6,177 bases of DNA, taken from assembly GCA_943360385.1 (NCBI GenBank), contig CALRIM020000178.1, positions 1 through 6,177 on the forward strand, written 5' to 3'. A program made the position numbers and the translations under genes. Numbering within the stretch: position 1 is the first letter of the stretch; every line of letters starts with the position of its first letter. Of this stretch, positions 1 to 5,822 are shown piece by piece. This DNA is from CAJBVG01 sp943360385. GTDB taxonomy: Bacteria > Bacteroidota > Bacteroidia > Sphingobacteriales > Sphingobacteriaceae. The notes below the pieces were generated by a model. The model had not been told where the DNA came from and did no database searches. It saw only the letters and a list, made by a program, of their open reading frames with translations.

Positions 1-847
1 CAGAAAATAATAATTCTGTACCCAACGCAACATGCCTCATTAATTTGTCGGTAACAGAATAGTTCTTTTTAATAGCCAAACCTGTAGATAAATCAATCTG
101 GTTAGATCCATTTAAAGCATCGTCATAGGTAAGATCAAATTTTTGAAGATTATGAAGCGTTAACGTAAATCTGAACGGTGCATGTTTCAATCTTTTCGAA
201 ACCGCAAATCTTGCTTCAAAAGGTAATGCTTCATTATTCCCAGTATATGTTTTTACTTGAGAACCTACATTTAATAAACTAAAAGATAATCCTAGTCCTG
301 AACTACTATCGGTATAAGATCCACCTAAATCTAGCGCAAGTCCAGTAGATCGGTAGGATTCTAAAGTTGAAAATAAAAATTTAGTAGTCGCTCCATATTT
401 AAACTGACGATATTTATTGGAATAACTAAAATTCAACGTGTTTTCAGAAGCCTTAAATGTTCCTTGTTCATTCCCAATATCATCTCTTAATACAAAGCTA
501 CCGTAGTTTATATAATTAATTCCTATTCCAAACATCCCCACGTTTTTAACTTTAAAAGCGGTGGCTATATGTCCATACTGAATATCTTGAAAATAGTTGC
601 AAATATTTAAAGACCAAATGTTATCCATTCGCTCGTTTAATAAACTTGGATTTTGAGTTACATTGGCTAATTCAGCATCCTTGGCAATGGCACTATATCC
701 AGCCATAGAGGTGATTTTTGCACTCGAAGGTAATTGTAGAAAGCTGAAACTCTTGCTACCACCTAATTGAGCAAATGAAAAGTTGGCGAATACAACCAAC
801 CCTGTTAATAGTAATACGAAGTGCTTTTTCGGGAACATTCCATGCAT
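1..847 (-). CDS. porQ: Type IX secretion system protein PorQ, 3' end outside the window
   Basis: I read 282 codons in one open frame from ATG at 847 down to the window edge; the C-terminus is missing, and the family usually has about 330-340 residues. A second in-frame ATG at 838 could also be the start. The N-terminus is a clear signal peptide: two lysines, a hydrophobic stretch (about residues 10-20), then SFA followed by Q27, the likely signal peptidase I site. The mature start, with LGG, FSFLQLP and SSAKITSMAGYSAIAKDAEL followed by NPSLL (residues 66-70), matches the PorQ/PorV-like opening in which a small-residue motif precedes an NPALL-like motif. The rest shows alternating beta-strand patterns (for example GMFGIGINYINYGSF), as expected of an outer-membrane beta barrel. 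PorQ is known as an accessory outer-membrane component of type IX secretion, the Bacteroidota route for gliding adhesins and CTD-tagged exoproteins. The gene follows the helicase on the same strand, separated by a hairpin. Membership is fairly secure; PorQ versus a PorV paralogue rests on recognition alone. Confidence 0.82.
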   Translation of the reverse strand, partial: MHGMFPKKHFVLLLTGLVVFANFSFAQLGGSKSFSFLQLPSSAKITSMAGYSAIAKDAELANVTQNPSLLNERMDNIWSLNICNYFQDIQYGHIATAFKVKNVGMFGIGINYINYGSFVLRDDIGNEQGTFKASENTLNFSYSNKYRQFKYGATTKFLFSTLESYRSTGLALDLGGSYTDSSSGLGLSFSLLNVGSQVKTYTGNNEALPFEARFAVSKRLKHAPFRFTLTLHNLQKFDLTYDDALNGSNQIDLSTGLAIKKNYSVTDKLMRHVALGTELLFS

Positions 848-880
848 AACGACAATACTACTGAAAAATTATGATTTATA

Positions 881-976
881 GTAATGGGTAATGGGTAGTG
901 AGTATTGGGAAGTTAAATAATTATACAATTTCCCACTACCCACTACCCACTACCCACTACTCATTACCCATTACTC
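881..976 (-). repeat. Heptad array folded as a 31-bp hairpin at the helicase gene end
   Basis: The right arm has TAC at 937, 944, 951, 958, 965 and 972, exactly 7 bases apart, in units of the form TACCCAC or TACCCAT. The left arm has GTA at 881, 888, 895 and 902 in units such as GTAATGG. Arm 881-911 pairs with 930-960 over 31 positions with 27 Watson-Crick pairs and an 18-base loop (912-929). In minus-strand RNA, the strand carrying the helicase and porQ, three of the four mismatches become G-U wobbles; in plus-strand RNA they are A-C clashes. The array contains the helicase stop codon (964-966) and encodes its last residues, SNG. It could end or attenuate transcription or protect the upstream 3' end; there is no U-tract immediately after the stem, so a classical intrinsic terminator is not shown. 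Confidence 0.8.
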
Positions 977-2385
977 AAAAGAAACTTCTGATTGAAATTA
1001 ACAAGGAACACTTCCATTTCGGCCCTAGTTATAGCGGTGTACAACCATCTTAGAAAATCACTATTTAACATTTCTTCGCTCAAATAACCTTGGTCTATAA
1101 ACACTGCCTTCCATTGTCCGCCTTGAGCTTTATGACAAGTAACGGCATAGGCAAACTTTATTTGAAGGGCATTAAAATAGGGGTCGGATTTTATTGCATT
1201 CATTCGTTCTCGCTTGTTTGGAATGTCGGCATAATCGGCACTTACGCTATCGTATAAATGTTTCTGTTCGGCCTGAGTTAATGCAGGACTCTCGGAAGTA
1301 AGTGTATTCATTAAAACCTTAACAGTAAGCACAGGTTGCTTCTCAAAGTCAACCAATTGAACACTAATTTCTGCAAACTTAAACCCATGCATTTCTTCCT
1401 CTCTACGCACACGAGTTACTTTTAGTAATTCTCCGTTGGCAATAAACCCTTGTTCCTCTTCAGGAAGCCAGAAATAATTATTTTTAACAACCATAAGGTA
1501 ATCGCCTGCAGAAATTTCTTCTTCTCTGAATAAAATTCTAGCACGAATTTGTTGGTTATATAGATTTGCATTTTTGTTCGAACGGCAAATAACTAACGTT
1601 TCCTCCATGCCATATTTATCATAAGCATATTGCAGACCATCCTCTAAACGGTCGCCGTTAAAGGCAAAAAAATCTTTGAACCCTTTGGTTCTTAGGTTCG
1701 GACTAAAACTTGTATTTTGGGCAATTTGTGTTCTTATATTAGTAGCATTATAGAGTATACCAGAGGCCTGCTCTTGTCGCATTACTTCTGTTAATTCTAA
1801 TGTAAATACAGTTAAGCCATAATGCGTTTCAAGTAAGTTTTTACTTAGTGCAGGACTCATTTCTGAGCCAACAGGCGGGAGCTGAGCAGTATCGCCAATG
1901 AATAATATTTTACAATTTTCGTCTACTTCGTAAACGTATTTAATAAGATCATCTAACAAACTATCTTTAGACCAAGAAACACTTGCAGAGTCGTTTACAG
2001 ATCCTGAAATCATTGAAGATTCATCGACAATAAAAATAGTGTCTTTGTGTTTGTTTTCTGTTAATTGAAACCCTGCAGCAATATCAACAGAAGATTTTCT
2101 TCTATATATTTTTTTATGAATAGTGGATGCTTGTTTACCAGTATAACCACTCAATACCTTAGCAGCTCTACCCGTTGGTGCGAGTAACACCGATTTAAGT
2201 TTGTAGTTAGGAAGCATTTTTACAAGTGCTTTCATTGTACTCGTTTTTCCAGTACCGGCAAAACCTCGTAAAACAAATGCCGAAAATCCTTTACGTTCGG
2301 ATATGAATTTTTTGAAATTTTGAAAGAATTGTAACTGACCCTCAGTGGGTTCGTGACCTAAGTATTTTGTAATTTCGGTAATCAA
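964..2385 (-). CDS. RecD/Pif1-like superfamily 1B DNA helicase (AAA family ATPase)
   Basis: The 473-residue product carries the full superfamily 1 helicase motif set: Walker A GFAGTGKTS (residues 41-49), motif Ia APTGRAA (69-75), Walker B FIVDESSM (118-125), motif III GDTAQLPPVG (164-173), a motif IV-like LTEVMRQ (198-204), motif V with TCHKAQGGQW (416-425) and motif VI LYTAITRAE (448-456). This is the RecD/RecD2/Pif1 (1B) arrangement, so ATP-driven 5'-to-3' unwinding of DNA is expected. At 473 residues it is much shorter than RecD2 and lacks its long N-terminal region; it matches the short family often found beside DUF3822 in Bacteroidota. The start must be TTG at 2385 or further in: an in-frame TGA lies at 2389-2391, and the next ATG (codon 51) falls beyond Walker A. 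The gene is divergent from the DUF3822 gene across a 36-base gap. Its last three codons and stop lie inside a heptad array. The physiological substrate is not evident. Confidence 0.9.
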   Translation of the reverse strand: MITEITKYLGHEPTEGQLQFFQNFKKFISERKGFSAFVLRGFAGTGKTSTMKALVKMLPNYKLKSVLLAPTGRAAKVLSGYTGKQASTIHKKIYRRKSSVDIAAGFQLTENKHKDTIFIVDESSMISGSVNDSASVSWSKDSLLDDLIKYVYEVDENCKILFIGDTAQLPPVGSEMSPALSKNLLETHYGLTVFTLELTEVMRQEQASGILYNATNIRTQIAQNTSFSPNLRTKGFKDFFAFNGDRLEDGLQYAYDKYGMEETLVICRSNKNANLYNQQIRARILFREEEISAGDYLMVVKNNYFWLPEEEQGFIANGELLKVTRVRREEEMHGFKFAEISVQLVDFEKQPVLTVKVLMNTLTSESPALTQAEQKHLYDSVSADYADIPNKRERMNAIKSDPYFNALQIKFAYAVTCHKAQGGQWKAVFIDQGYLSEEMLNSDFLRWLYTAITRAEMEVFLVNFNQKFLLSNG

Positions 2386-2409
2386 TGTTCAAAAACTGCT
2401 AAAAAATAA

Positions 2410-2417
2410 TACATTTG
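2410..2417 (+). promoter_or_regulatory. Candidate -7 box (TAnnTTTG) for the DUF3822-rsmD operon, giving a leaderless mRNA
   Basis: The octamer TACATTTG fits the Bacteroidota -7 consensus TAnnTTTG exactly. It ends only four bases before the ATG at 2422, so transcription from it would begin at or within a few bases of the start codon, giving a leaderless or nearly leaderless message. I see no good -33 TTTG at the usual 19-21 base spacing, which keeps confidence low. The same 36-base gap must also hold the promoter of the divergent helicase gene; on that strand only a weak TATTTTTT is visible. Confidence 0.4.
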
Positions 2418-2421
2418 TTCC

Positions 2422-3273
2422 ATGTCGCAACAAAACAACGTAAACATACATAAAATCGAAAGGGTCGACGAAAGTTTTTATTTCGATACTAAATCTATTT
2501 ACGATTTAGTGATAAATTACGATGGAGAAAGATTTCAATGTGTTTCCTATAGTGCCGAACGTAAAAAGTTTGTATTACAAGCAGAATTTACCGTGCCTAA
2601 AGAATTTAGTTTAACAGATGTGTTAACTCACACCGACATCATTAAACGTGAATTTAGAAACGTACATTATATTTGCAACACGCCTGTTCAAAGTTTAGTT
2701 CCCGATGCATTTTACGATGATACTTTAGCAGAGGAATTAGTATCATTTCATAATACTTTAGCGCCCGAACATTTACTTTATAAAAATAAAATTGAGCGAT
2801 TACAATCTCAATTAGTTTTTGGCATTAGACCAGTAGAAATTGCAGCCGTACGTTCGCGTTTCCCTGAGGTTAAGTTTACACATTCTGGTGCATCTCTTTT
2901 AAATTATATTAGTCAACTAGCATTTTCTGGTAATTTATTATTAGTGCATTTTCATCAGTTTAGTATAGAACTTATTTTGATGAAAAATAAAACATGTTTG
3001 TTGTATAATCAGTTTGAATTAAAATCGAAAGAAGATGTTCTTCCAATATTAACACAAGTGGTGGAACAATTTTCGTTGTCTCCAGAAACCTTGCAAATAC
3101 TACTATCCGGAGATATTGAATTAGAATCTGAATCTGAGAAAAATATTAAATCTTTTTTCCCTAAAGTGTATTTTGCACCAAGAGATCGTAGGTTTTTATA
3201 TACCTATAGAATTGAAGACGACCCACAGCCACACAAATTTATAGCTTTATACGCAGCAAGTTTATGCGAATAA
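2422..3273 (+). CDS. DUF3822 family protein
   Basis: This is a 283-residue soluble protein with no signal peptide or membrane segment. I recognise it as DUF3822 mainly by sequence character (an N-terminal region of short beta strands with FDTKSIYDLVINYDGERFQCVSY near residue 20, and LLVHFHQFSIELILMKN around residue 180) and by position: in Bacteroidota this family sits directly before rsmD and coaD. From memory, a Bacteroides member has been described as having an actin-like (ASKHA) fold; I cannot check this here and no nucleotide-binding motif is obvious. The 3' end overlaps rsmD by 10 bases, so the two are very probably translationally coupled. The function is unknown; the conserved pairing with an rRNA methyltransferase hints at a role in ribosome assembly or cell-envelope growth, but this is inference. 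The start at 2422 is supported by the candidate promoter just upstream. Confidence 0.8.
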   Translation: MSQQNNVNIHKIERVDESFYFDTKSIYDLVINYDGERFQCVSYSAERKKFVLQAEFTVPKEFSLTDVLTHTDIIKREFRNVHYICNTPVQSLVPDAFYDDTLAEELVSFHNTLAPEHLLYKNKIERLQSQLVFGIRPVEIAAVRSRFPEVKFTHSGASLLNYISQLAFSGNLLLVHFHQFSIELILMKNKTCLLYNQFELKSKEDVLPILTQVVEQFSLSPETLQILLSGDIELESESEKNIKSFFPKVYFAPRDRRFLYTYRIEDDPQPHKFIALYAASLCE

Positions 3274-3791
3274 TTTCTGGTTCACACCGAGGATTAAAAT
3301 TAGTAGCACCTGCTAAATTGCCAGTACGCCCTACAACCGATATGGCAAAAGAGGCCTTGTTCAATATTATTGAACAAAAGGTAAATATGGATGAGGTGGA
3401 TGTGCTCGATTTATTTGCAGGAACAGGAAATATTAGCTTCGAATTCTCATCCAGAGGGGTTAAAAATATTACGAGTGTAGATAGAAATGCCGATTGTATT
3501 AAGTTTATTCTAGAAACAAATACAAAGTTGAAATTCGAATCGAATGTTGTAAGAGCTGATGTTTTTAAATACCTAAAAACGTGTACACAAAAATTCGATT
3601 TAATCTTTGCCGACCCTCCATATGATTTACCAAATATACCTGAAATAATAATGTGGGTAAAAGATAATGCGCTATTAAAAGAGGATGGATTTTTGGTTAT
3701 TGAGCATGCGAGTTTGCAGAATTTAAGTTCTTATAAAGGCTTTATAGAGTCTCGAAAATACGGATCATCTACATTTTCCTTTTTTGAGTGA
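3264..3791 (+). CDS. rsmD: 16S rRNA (guanine(966)-N(2))-methyltransferase RsmD
   Basis: This 175-residue protein has the complete RsmD signature: MRIISGSHRG at the N-terminus, VRPTTDMAKEALFN (21-34), the S-adenosylmethionine-binding motif I DLFAGTGNISFE (49-60), an acidic ribose-binding site in SVDRN (71-75), and the catalytic DPPYDL (117-122), the form of motif IV typical of exocyclic-amine N-methyltransferases. It methylates N2 of G966 in 16S rRNA, near the P site, during 30S assembly, using S-adenosylmethionine. The length matches the family (about 175-200). The ATG at 3264 lies within the last codons of the DUF3822 gene (10-base overlap), so expression probably depends on it. A 27-base gap with a promoter-like element separates it from coaD. 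No heptad array is present at this gene end, unlike the free-standing gene ends in the window. Confidence 0.95.
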   Translation: MRIISGSHRGLKLVAPAKLPVRPTTDMAKEALFNIIEQKVNMDEVDVLDLFAGTGNISFEFSSRGVKNITSVDRNADCIKFILETNTKLKFESNVVRADVFKYLKTCTQKFDLIFADPPYDLPNIPEIIMWVKDNALLKEDGFLVIEHASLQNLSSYKGFIESRKYGSSTFSFFE

Positions 3792-3799
3792 TATATTTG
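3792..3799 (+). promoter_or_regulatory. Candidate -7 box (TAnnTTTG) for coaD
   Basis: TATATTTG fits the Bacteroidota -7 consensus TAnnTTTG and lies in the 27-base gap between the rsmD stop and the coaD ATG. A start of transcription about 5-7 bases on would leave a 5' leader of roughly 13-15 bases. No convincing -33 TTTG is seen 19-21 bases upstream. CoaD may therefore have its own promoter as well as read-through from rsmD. Confidence 0.35.
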
Positions 3800-3818
3800 T
3801 TGTTACTTTATATTTAAT

Positions 3819-4298
3819 ATGGAAAAAATAGCGCTATTCCCAGGTTCATTTGACCCAATAACCAATGCACACATGGACATATTAAGTCGTTCCTTGCCAT
3901 TGTTTGATAAGGTATATGTTGGAGTAGGATTGAACAGCACCAAGCAATCGTATTTTTCTGCAGAAGTAAGGTTGAAAATGCTTCAAGAAGTATTTAAAAA
4001 TAGTACTAAAATAGAAGTTGTTACGTACGAAGGATTAACGGTAGATTTTTGTAAAAAAATAAATGCGCAATACATGATTCGTGGAATTAGATCTACTGCT
4101 GATTTCGAATATGAAAAAGCAATTTCACAAATGAATCACGCGATGCACCCAGAAATAGAAAGCATCTTCATTTTAAGTAAACCAGGTTACTCAGCCATCA
4201 GTTCTACCATTGTAAGAGATATCCTCAGAAATGGGGGAGATGTGAGCAAGTTCGTGCCGAAGGAGATTGTTTCGTACCTCGTACCTCGTAACTCGTAA
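3819..4298 (+). CDS. coaD: Pantetheine-phosphate adenylyltransferase (CoaD)
   Basis: CoaD joins ATP and 4'-phosphopantetheine to give dephospho-CoA and pyrophosphate, the penultimate step of coenzyme A synthesis, in the cytoplasm. The nucleotidyltransferase signature GSFDPITNAH (9-18) is present, as are MIRGIR (86-91, substrate-binding arginines) and YSAISSTIVRDIL (124-136, the ISSTxVR motif that binds ATP phosphates). The usual T/HxGH motif ends in GH; here it is TNAH, a Gly-to-Ala change at residue 17 (codon GCA) with the catalytic His18 kept. The length, 159 residues, is normal. The last eight residues, SYLVPRNS (152-159), and the TAA stop are encoded by a heptad repeat array, so the natural C-terminus has apparently been replaced by repeat-derived sequence; the conserved fold ends before it (FVPKEIV), so function is probably kept. 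The gene follows rsmD by 27 bases on the same strand. Confidence 0.95.
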   Translation: MEKIALFPGSFDPITNAHMDILSRSLPLFDKVYVGVGLNSTKQSYFSAEVRLKMLQEVFKNSTKIEVVTYEGLTVDFCKKINAQYMIRGIRSTADFEYEKAISQMNHAMHPEIESIFILSKPGYSAISSTIVRDILRNGGDVSKFVPKEIVSYLVPRNS

Positions 4299-4370
4299 TT
4301 CGTATTTCGTATTTCGTCTTCCGTACAACGTATTACGTCCAACGTCATACGTTTAATGCCCAACGTATAA
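4273..4370 (+). repeat. Degenerate heptad array, 14 units, overlapping the coaD 3' end
   Basis: CGT occurs at 4273, 4280, 4287, 4294, 4301, 4308, 4315, 4322, 4329, 4336, 4343, 4350 and 4364, always exactly 7 bases apart; the unit at 4357 reads TGC instead. The four bases after CGT vary: the first six units read CGTANNT, later ones end in A. Thirteen of 14 units therefore keep the trinucleotide without a phase slip. Three poorer units follow with a 2-base shift (4373-4393: AGTCCAA, GGTACAA, AGACAAA). The first 26 bases are coding sequence of coaD, and TAA occurs in two frames (4289-4291 and 4296-4298). Bases 4285-4309 match the reverse complement of 5832-5856 at 22 of 25 positions. Confidence 0.9.
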
Positions 4371-4432
4371 ATAGTCCAAGGTACAAAGACAAATTATTTA
4401 AAGTTCCTTATCTGTCAACAAGAATAATTACT

Positions 4433-4467
4433 TAGTCTATAGTACTTGGTCCTTAGCTCTTAGATTT
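4433..4467 (+). repeat. Short degenerate heptad array (TAGNNNN units)
   Basis: TAG occurs at 4433, 4440, 4454 and 4461, with TGG at 4447, again exactly 7 bases apart. The units read TAGTCTA, TAGTACT, TGGTCCT, TAGCTCT and TAGATTT. Bases 4431-4445 are the reverse complement of 5428-5442 at 14 of 15 positions. This is a further member of the 7-base-period class, but with a different unit. It lies just upstream of, and slightly into, the open stretch of the nuclease remnant. Confidence 0.6.
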
Positions 4468-4660
4468 AAATCCCAATAGAACACAACTGATCGATTTGGA
4501 CTCGAGACTGGCACAATTGCAGAGAAAATTGCATATAGATATGGATAACTACAATGCTGTAGTAAATTATGGATGGAAGCTAATACGTTTTACTCCAGAT
4601 GAGCTATTAACAATAAGTCAGAAAAATGCTTCTGGAAATCATTTAATTAATCTTTGTTAA
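4457..4660 (+). pseudogene. Probable C-terminal remnant of a DUF559/Vsr-like nuclease
   Basis: One frame is open from just after a TAG at 4454 to the TAA at 4658-4660 (67 codons), with no good start codon at its beginning; the only internal ATG is at 4541. The stretch DMDNYNAVVNYGWKLIRFTP resembles the C-terminal end of DUF559/very-short-patch-repair-like endonucleases, where a D-x-E-K-x-N-x-A segment, a GW and a V/I-x-R-F-T segment occur in this order. The catalytic N-terminal part (the acidic and E-x-K residues) is absent, so it would not be active. Its last 18 bases overlap the 3' end of the convergent membrane-protein gene. It may be debris of a phage or restriction gene. The family assignment rests on a short motif and could be wrong; another frame (FGLETGTIAEKIAYRYG, about 4494-4545) is also open over part of the region, so a frameshift is possible. 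Confidence 0.38.
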
Positions 4661-5296
4661 AAAGTATGTAATAATGCCACCAGCGATTGCTCCAAAAATA
4701 GATGTACCAATTCCCAAAATAATTTGATCTTTATTTTTTTCATAAAATCCCTTCTTCTCTATTCGATTATAAGGTATAATTTTTACTACATTCTTAAGTT
4801 TTATAAATATTCCATAAATTATCCAAAACCAAATAAATATTTCAATGATTAATATACCTAAGACTATCCATTTGTTTAAGTTTATGTTAATTAACTGATT
4901 AGTAAAGAGTATAAATAGTATAATTATAGGAATGGAGTATTTATATGAATAAATGAAAATTGGTTTTCTTGAACTTTTTTTAAATAATGCCTCAACATTG
5001 TACACTATTCCTGATGTTTGTATGTCCGAAATATCTGAAGCATATATCTCTGTATAATTTTTGAATAAATTGATAATGATATATGGATTGTTTATACGAA
5101 TCTTAATATCAACAATTTTCATTTCGTTTGATTGTTTAATTAATTCGCTAATATTATCAAATATATATTCTTTTGATTCTATCGAATAGGCTAAATTTTC
5201 TTTGTTTAAAATATGTTCTAATTCTTCTAGATCATCTTTAAAAAATATCAATGGTATTGTACTTGTTTTTCTATAACTTTTCGTGTTTTTTTTCAT
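4643..5296 (-). CDS. Unrecognised protein with soluble N-terminal domain and three membrane helices
   Basis: I do not recognise this 217-residue protein with confidence. Residues 1-115 look like a soluble alpha/beta domain with a charged helix (DDLEELEHILNKENL, about 21-35) and strands around IVDIKIRINNPYIIINLF (61-78) and TEIYASD (82-88). Three predicted membrane segments follow: about 119-136, 143-166 and 190-213; the last is glycine-rich (GIGTSIFGAIAGGIITYFL), a pattern common at the ends of small bacterial membrane proteins. There is no signal peptide, so the N-terminal domain is probably cytoplasmic. Codons are strongly AT-rich, visibly more so than in coaD or the helicase. The ATG at 5296 has an A-rich upstream stretch and no Shine-Dalgarno, as elsewhere here. 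It stands alone, opposite to coaD, in a segment flanked by inverted heptad arrays, beside a nuclease remnant. This suggests accessory DNA, possibly of phage-defence or toxin type, but no catalytic motif supports a specific role. Confidence 0.7.
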   Translation of the reverse strand: MKKNTKSYRKTSTIPLIFFKDDLEELEHILNKENLAYSIESKEYIFDNISELIKQSNEMKIVDIKIRINNPYIIINLFKNYTEIYASDISDIQTSGIVYNVEALFKKSSRKPIFIYSYKYSIPIIILFILFTNQLININLNKWIVLGILIIEIFIWFWIIYGIFIKLKNVVKIIPYNRIEKKGFYEKNKDQIILGIGTSIFGAIAGGIITYFLTKIN

Positions 5297-5347
5297 ATTT
5301 TTATTACTATTCGCTTAATAAAATATAGGATGTACATCGGTTTGTAC

Positions 5348-5392
5348 CTCCAGTTTCTAAACTCTTTGTCTATTTCAGTTTTGGAAGTGGAG
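5348..5392 (-). other. Possible nested hairpin upstream of the membrane-protein gene
   Basis: CTCCA (5348-5352) can pair with TGGAG (5388-5392), and inside it AAACT (5359-5363) with AGTTT (5377-5381), leaving a 6x6 internal loop and a 13-base terminal loop. On the minus strand the outer stem can be extended by GTTT/AAAC with a GTAC bulge. The element lies about 50-100 bases upstream of the ATG at 5296, so it could be a 5' leader structure, a small RNA or a remnant. No known RNA family is recognised. Confidence 0.25.
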
Positions 5393-5427
5393 AAACAACA
5401 TCGACTAAGATTCCCCTTCTGTCCCTG

Positions 5428-5442
5428 GTACTATAGTCTAAG
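5428..5442 (-). repeat. Inverted partner of the array at 4431-4445
   Basis: The 15 bases here are the reverse complement of 4431-4445 with one mismatch (CTTAGACTATAGTAC on the minus strand against CTTAGTCTATAGTAC). The pair encloses the nuclease remnant and the membrane-protein gene, about 1 kb apart. The flanking bases do not continue the match well, although a loose 7-base spacing persists. Confidence 0.45.
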
Positions 5443-5521
5443 CTCCCACTTAAACTTTTTTGTTACCACAAATTTAGTAATTCATTTTTATTTGTAACAA
5501 TTTGTTTATCAACATTTTATG

Positions 5522-5550
5522 TGCAAATAAAGTGCAAATTTAATGCAAAT
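5522..5550 (+). repeat. Three TGCAAAT direct repeats at 11-base spacing
   Basis: TGCAAAT occurs at 5522-5528, 5533-5539 and 5544-5550, exactly 11 bases apart, close to one DNA helical turn. Phased direct repeats of this kind can bind a DNA-binding protein on one face (operator, iteron or integrase arm site). In such AT-rich DNA the identity is short, but the CG pair in each copy and the equal spacing make chance less likely. No cognate protein is identified. Confidence 0.45.
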
Positions 5551-5705
5551 AAATTGATAGTAATTCTTGAAATTCAATTTTTGGAAATATTCATTTACAA
5601 TTAAATTTGACTGTATTTTCAATTTTTAAGGTAATTTAATTGGATTTGTGCTAATCAATTTACTTTAAAAGTTAAAATAGTTATGAGTTATTAACAATTT
5701 TGTAT

Positions 5706-5765
5706 TTGATTATAAGTTGATATTAATTCTATAATATTCAAATTTGACATTGATTTTATAATCAA
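5706..5765. repeat. Ten-base perfect inverted repeat in AT-rich DNA
   Basis: TTGATTATAA (5706-5715) is mirrored exactly by TTATAATCAA (5756-5765), with 40 bases between. The arms are AT-rich and the match does not extend, so this may be chance. Confidence 0.3.
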
Positions 5766-5822
5766 CTATTCTAATGAAGTTGTAATTGATCCTAATTAAT
5801 ATTGGTTTATAAAATTCAGAAA

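Larger units (their letters stand above)
5297..5822. other. Non-coding, AT-rich interval upstream of the membrane-protein gene
   Basis: I find no gene in this 526-base interval; stop codons are frequent in all frames. Its first 150 bases are of moderate GC and carry dyads: a perfect palindrome GATGTACATC (5329-5338), a nested hairpin (5348-5392) and the inverted partner of the TAG array (5428-5442). From about 5450 to 5820 the DNA is extremely AT-rich and holds three phased TGCAAAT repeats and a 10-bp inverted repeat. Such base composition is typical of transferred DNA or of old att or regulatory sequence. Confidence 0.6.

Noticed and set aside
848..880. TAnnTTTG-type promoter for porQ
   Set aside because: Only imperfect matches (such as TAGTATTG on the minus strand) are present, with no -33 element.
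4299..4460. Intrinsic terminator after coaD
   Set aside because: No GC-rich stem followed by a T-run was found; the heptad array itself does not fold into a strong hairpin by eye.
4273..4467. CRISPR array
   Set aside because: The units are 7 bases with no constant repeat and spacer alternation, and no cas gene is present.
5329..5338. Palindrome GATGTACATC as a defined operator
   Set aside because: It is perfect but only 10 bases long, with no cognate regulator identified.
5370..5420. Short minus-strand peptide DRRGILVDVVSPLPKLK as a gene
   Set aside because: It has no start codon and a stop soon after; it is too short to support as a coding region and is mentioned only as part of the structured block.
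5297..5822. tRNA, tmRNA or other known RNA gene
   Set aside because: No cloverleaf, T-loop sequence or CCA-type end could be found on either strand.
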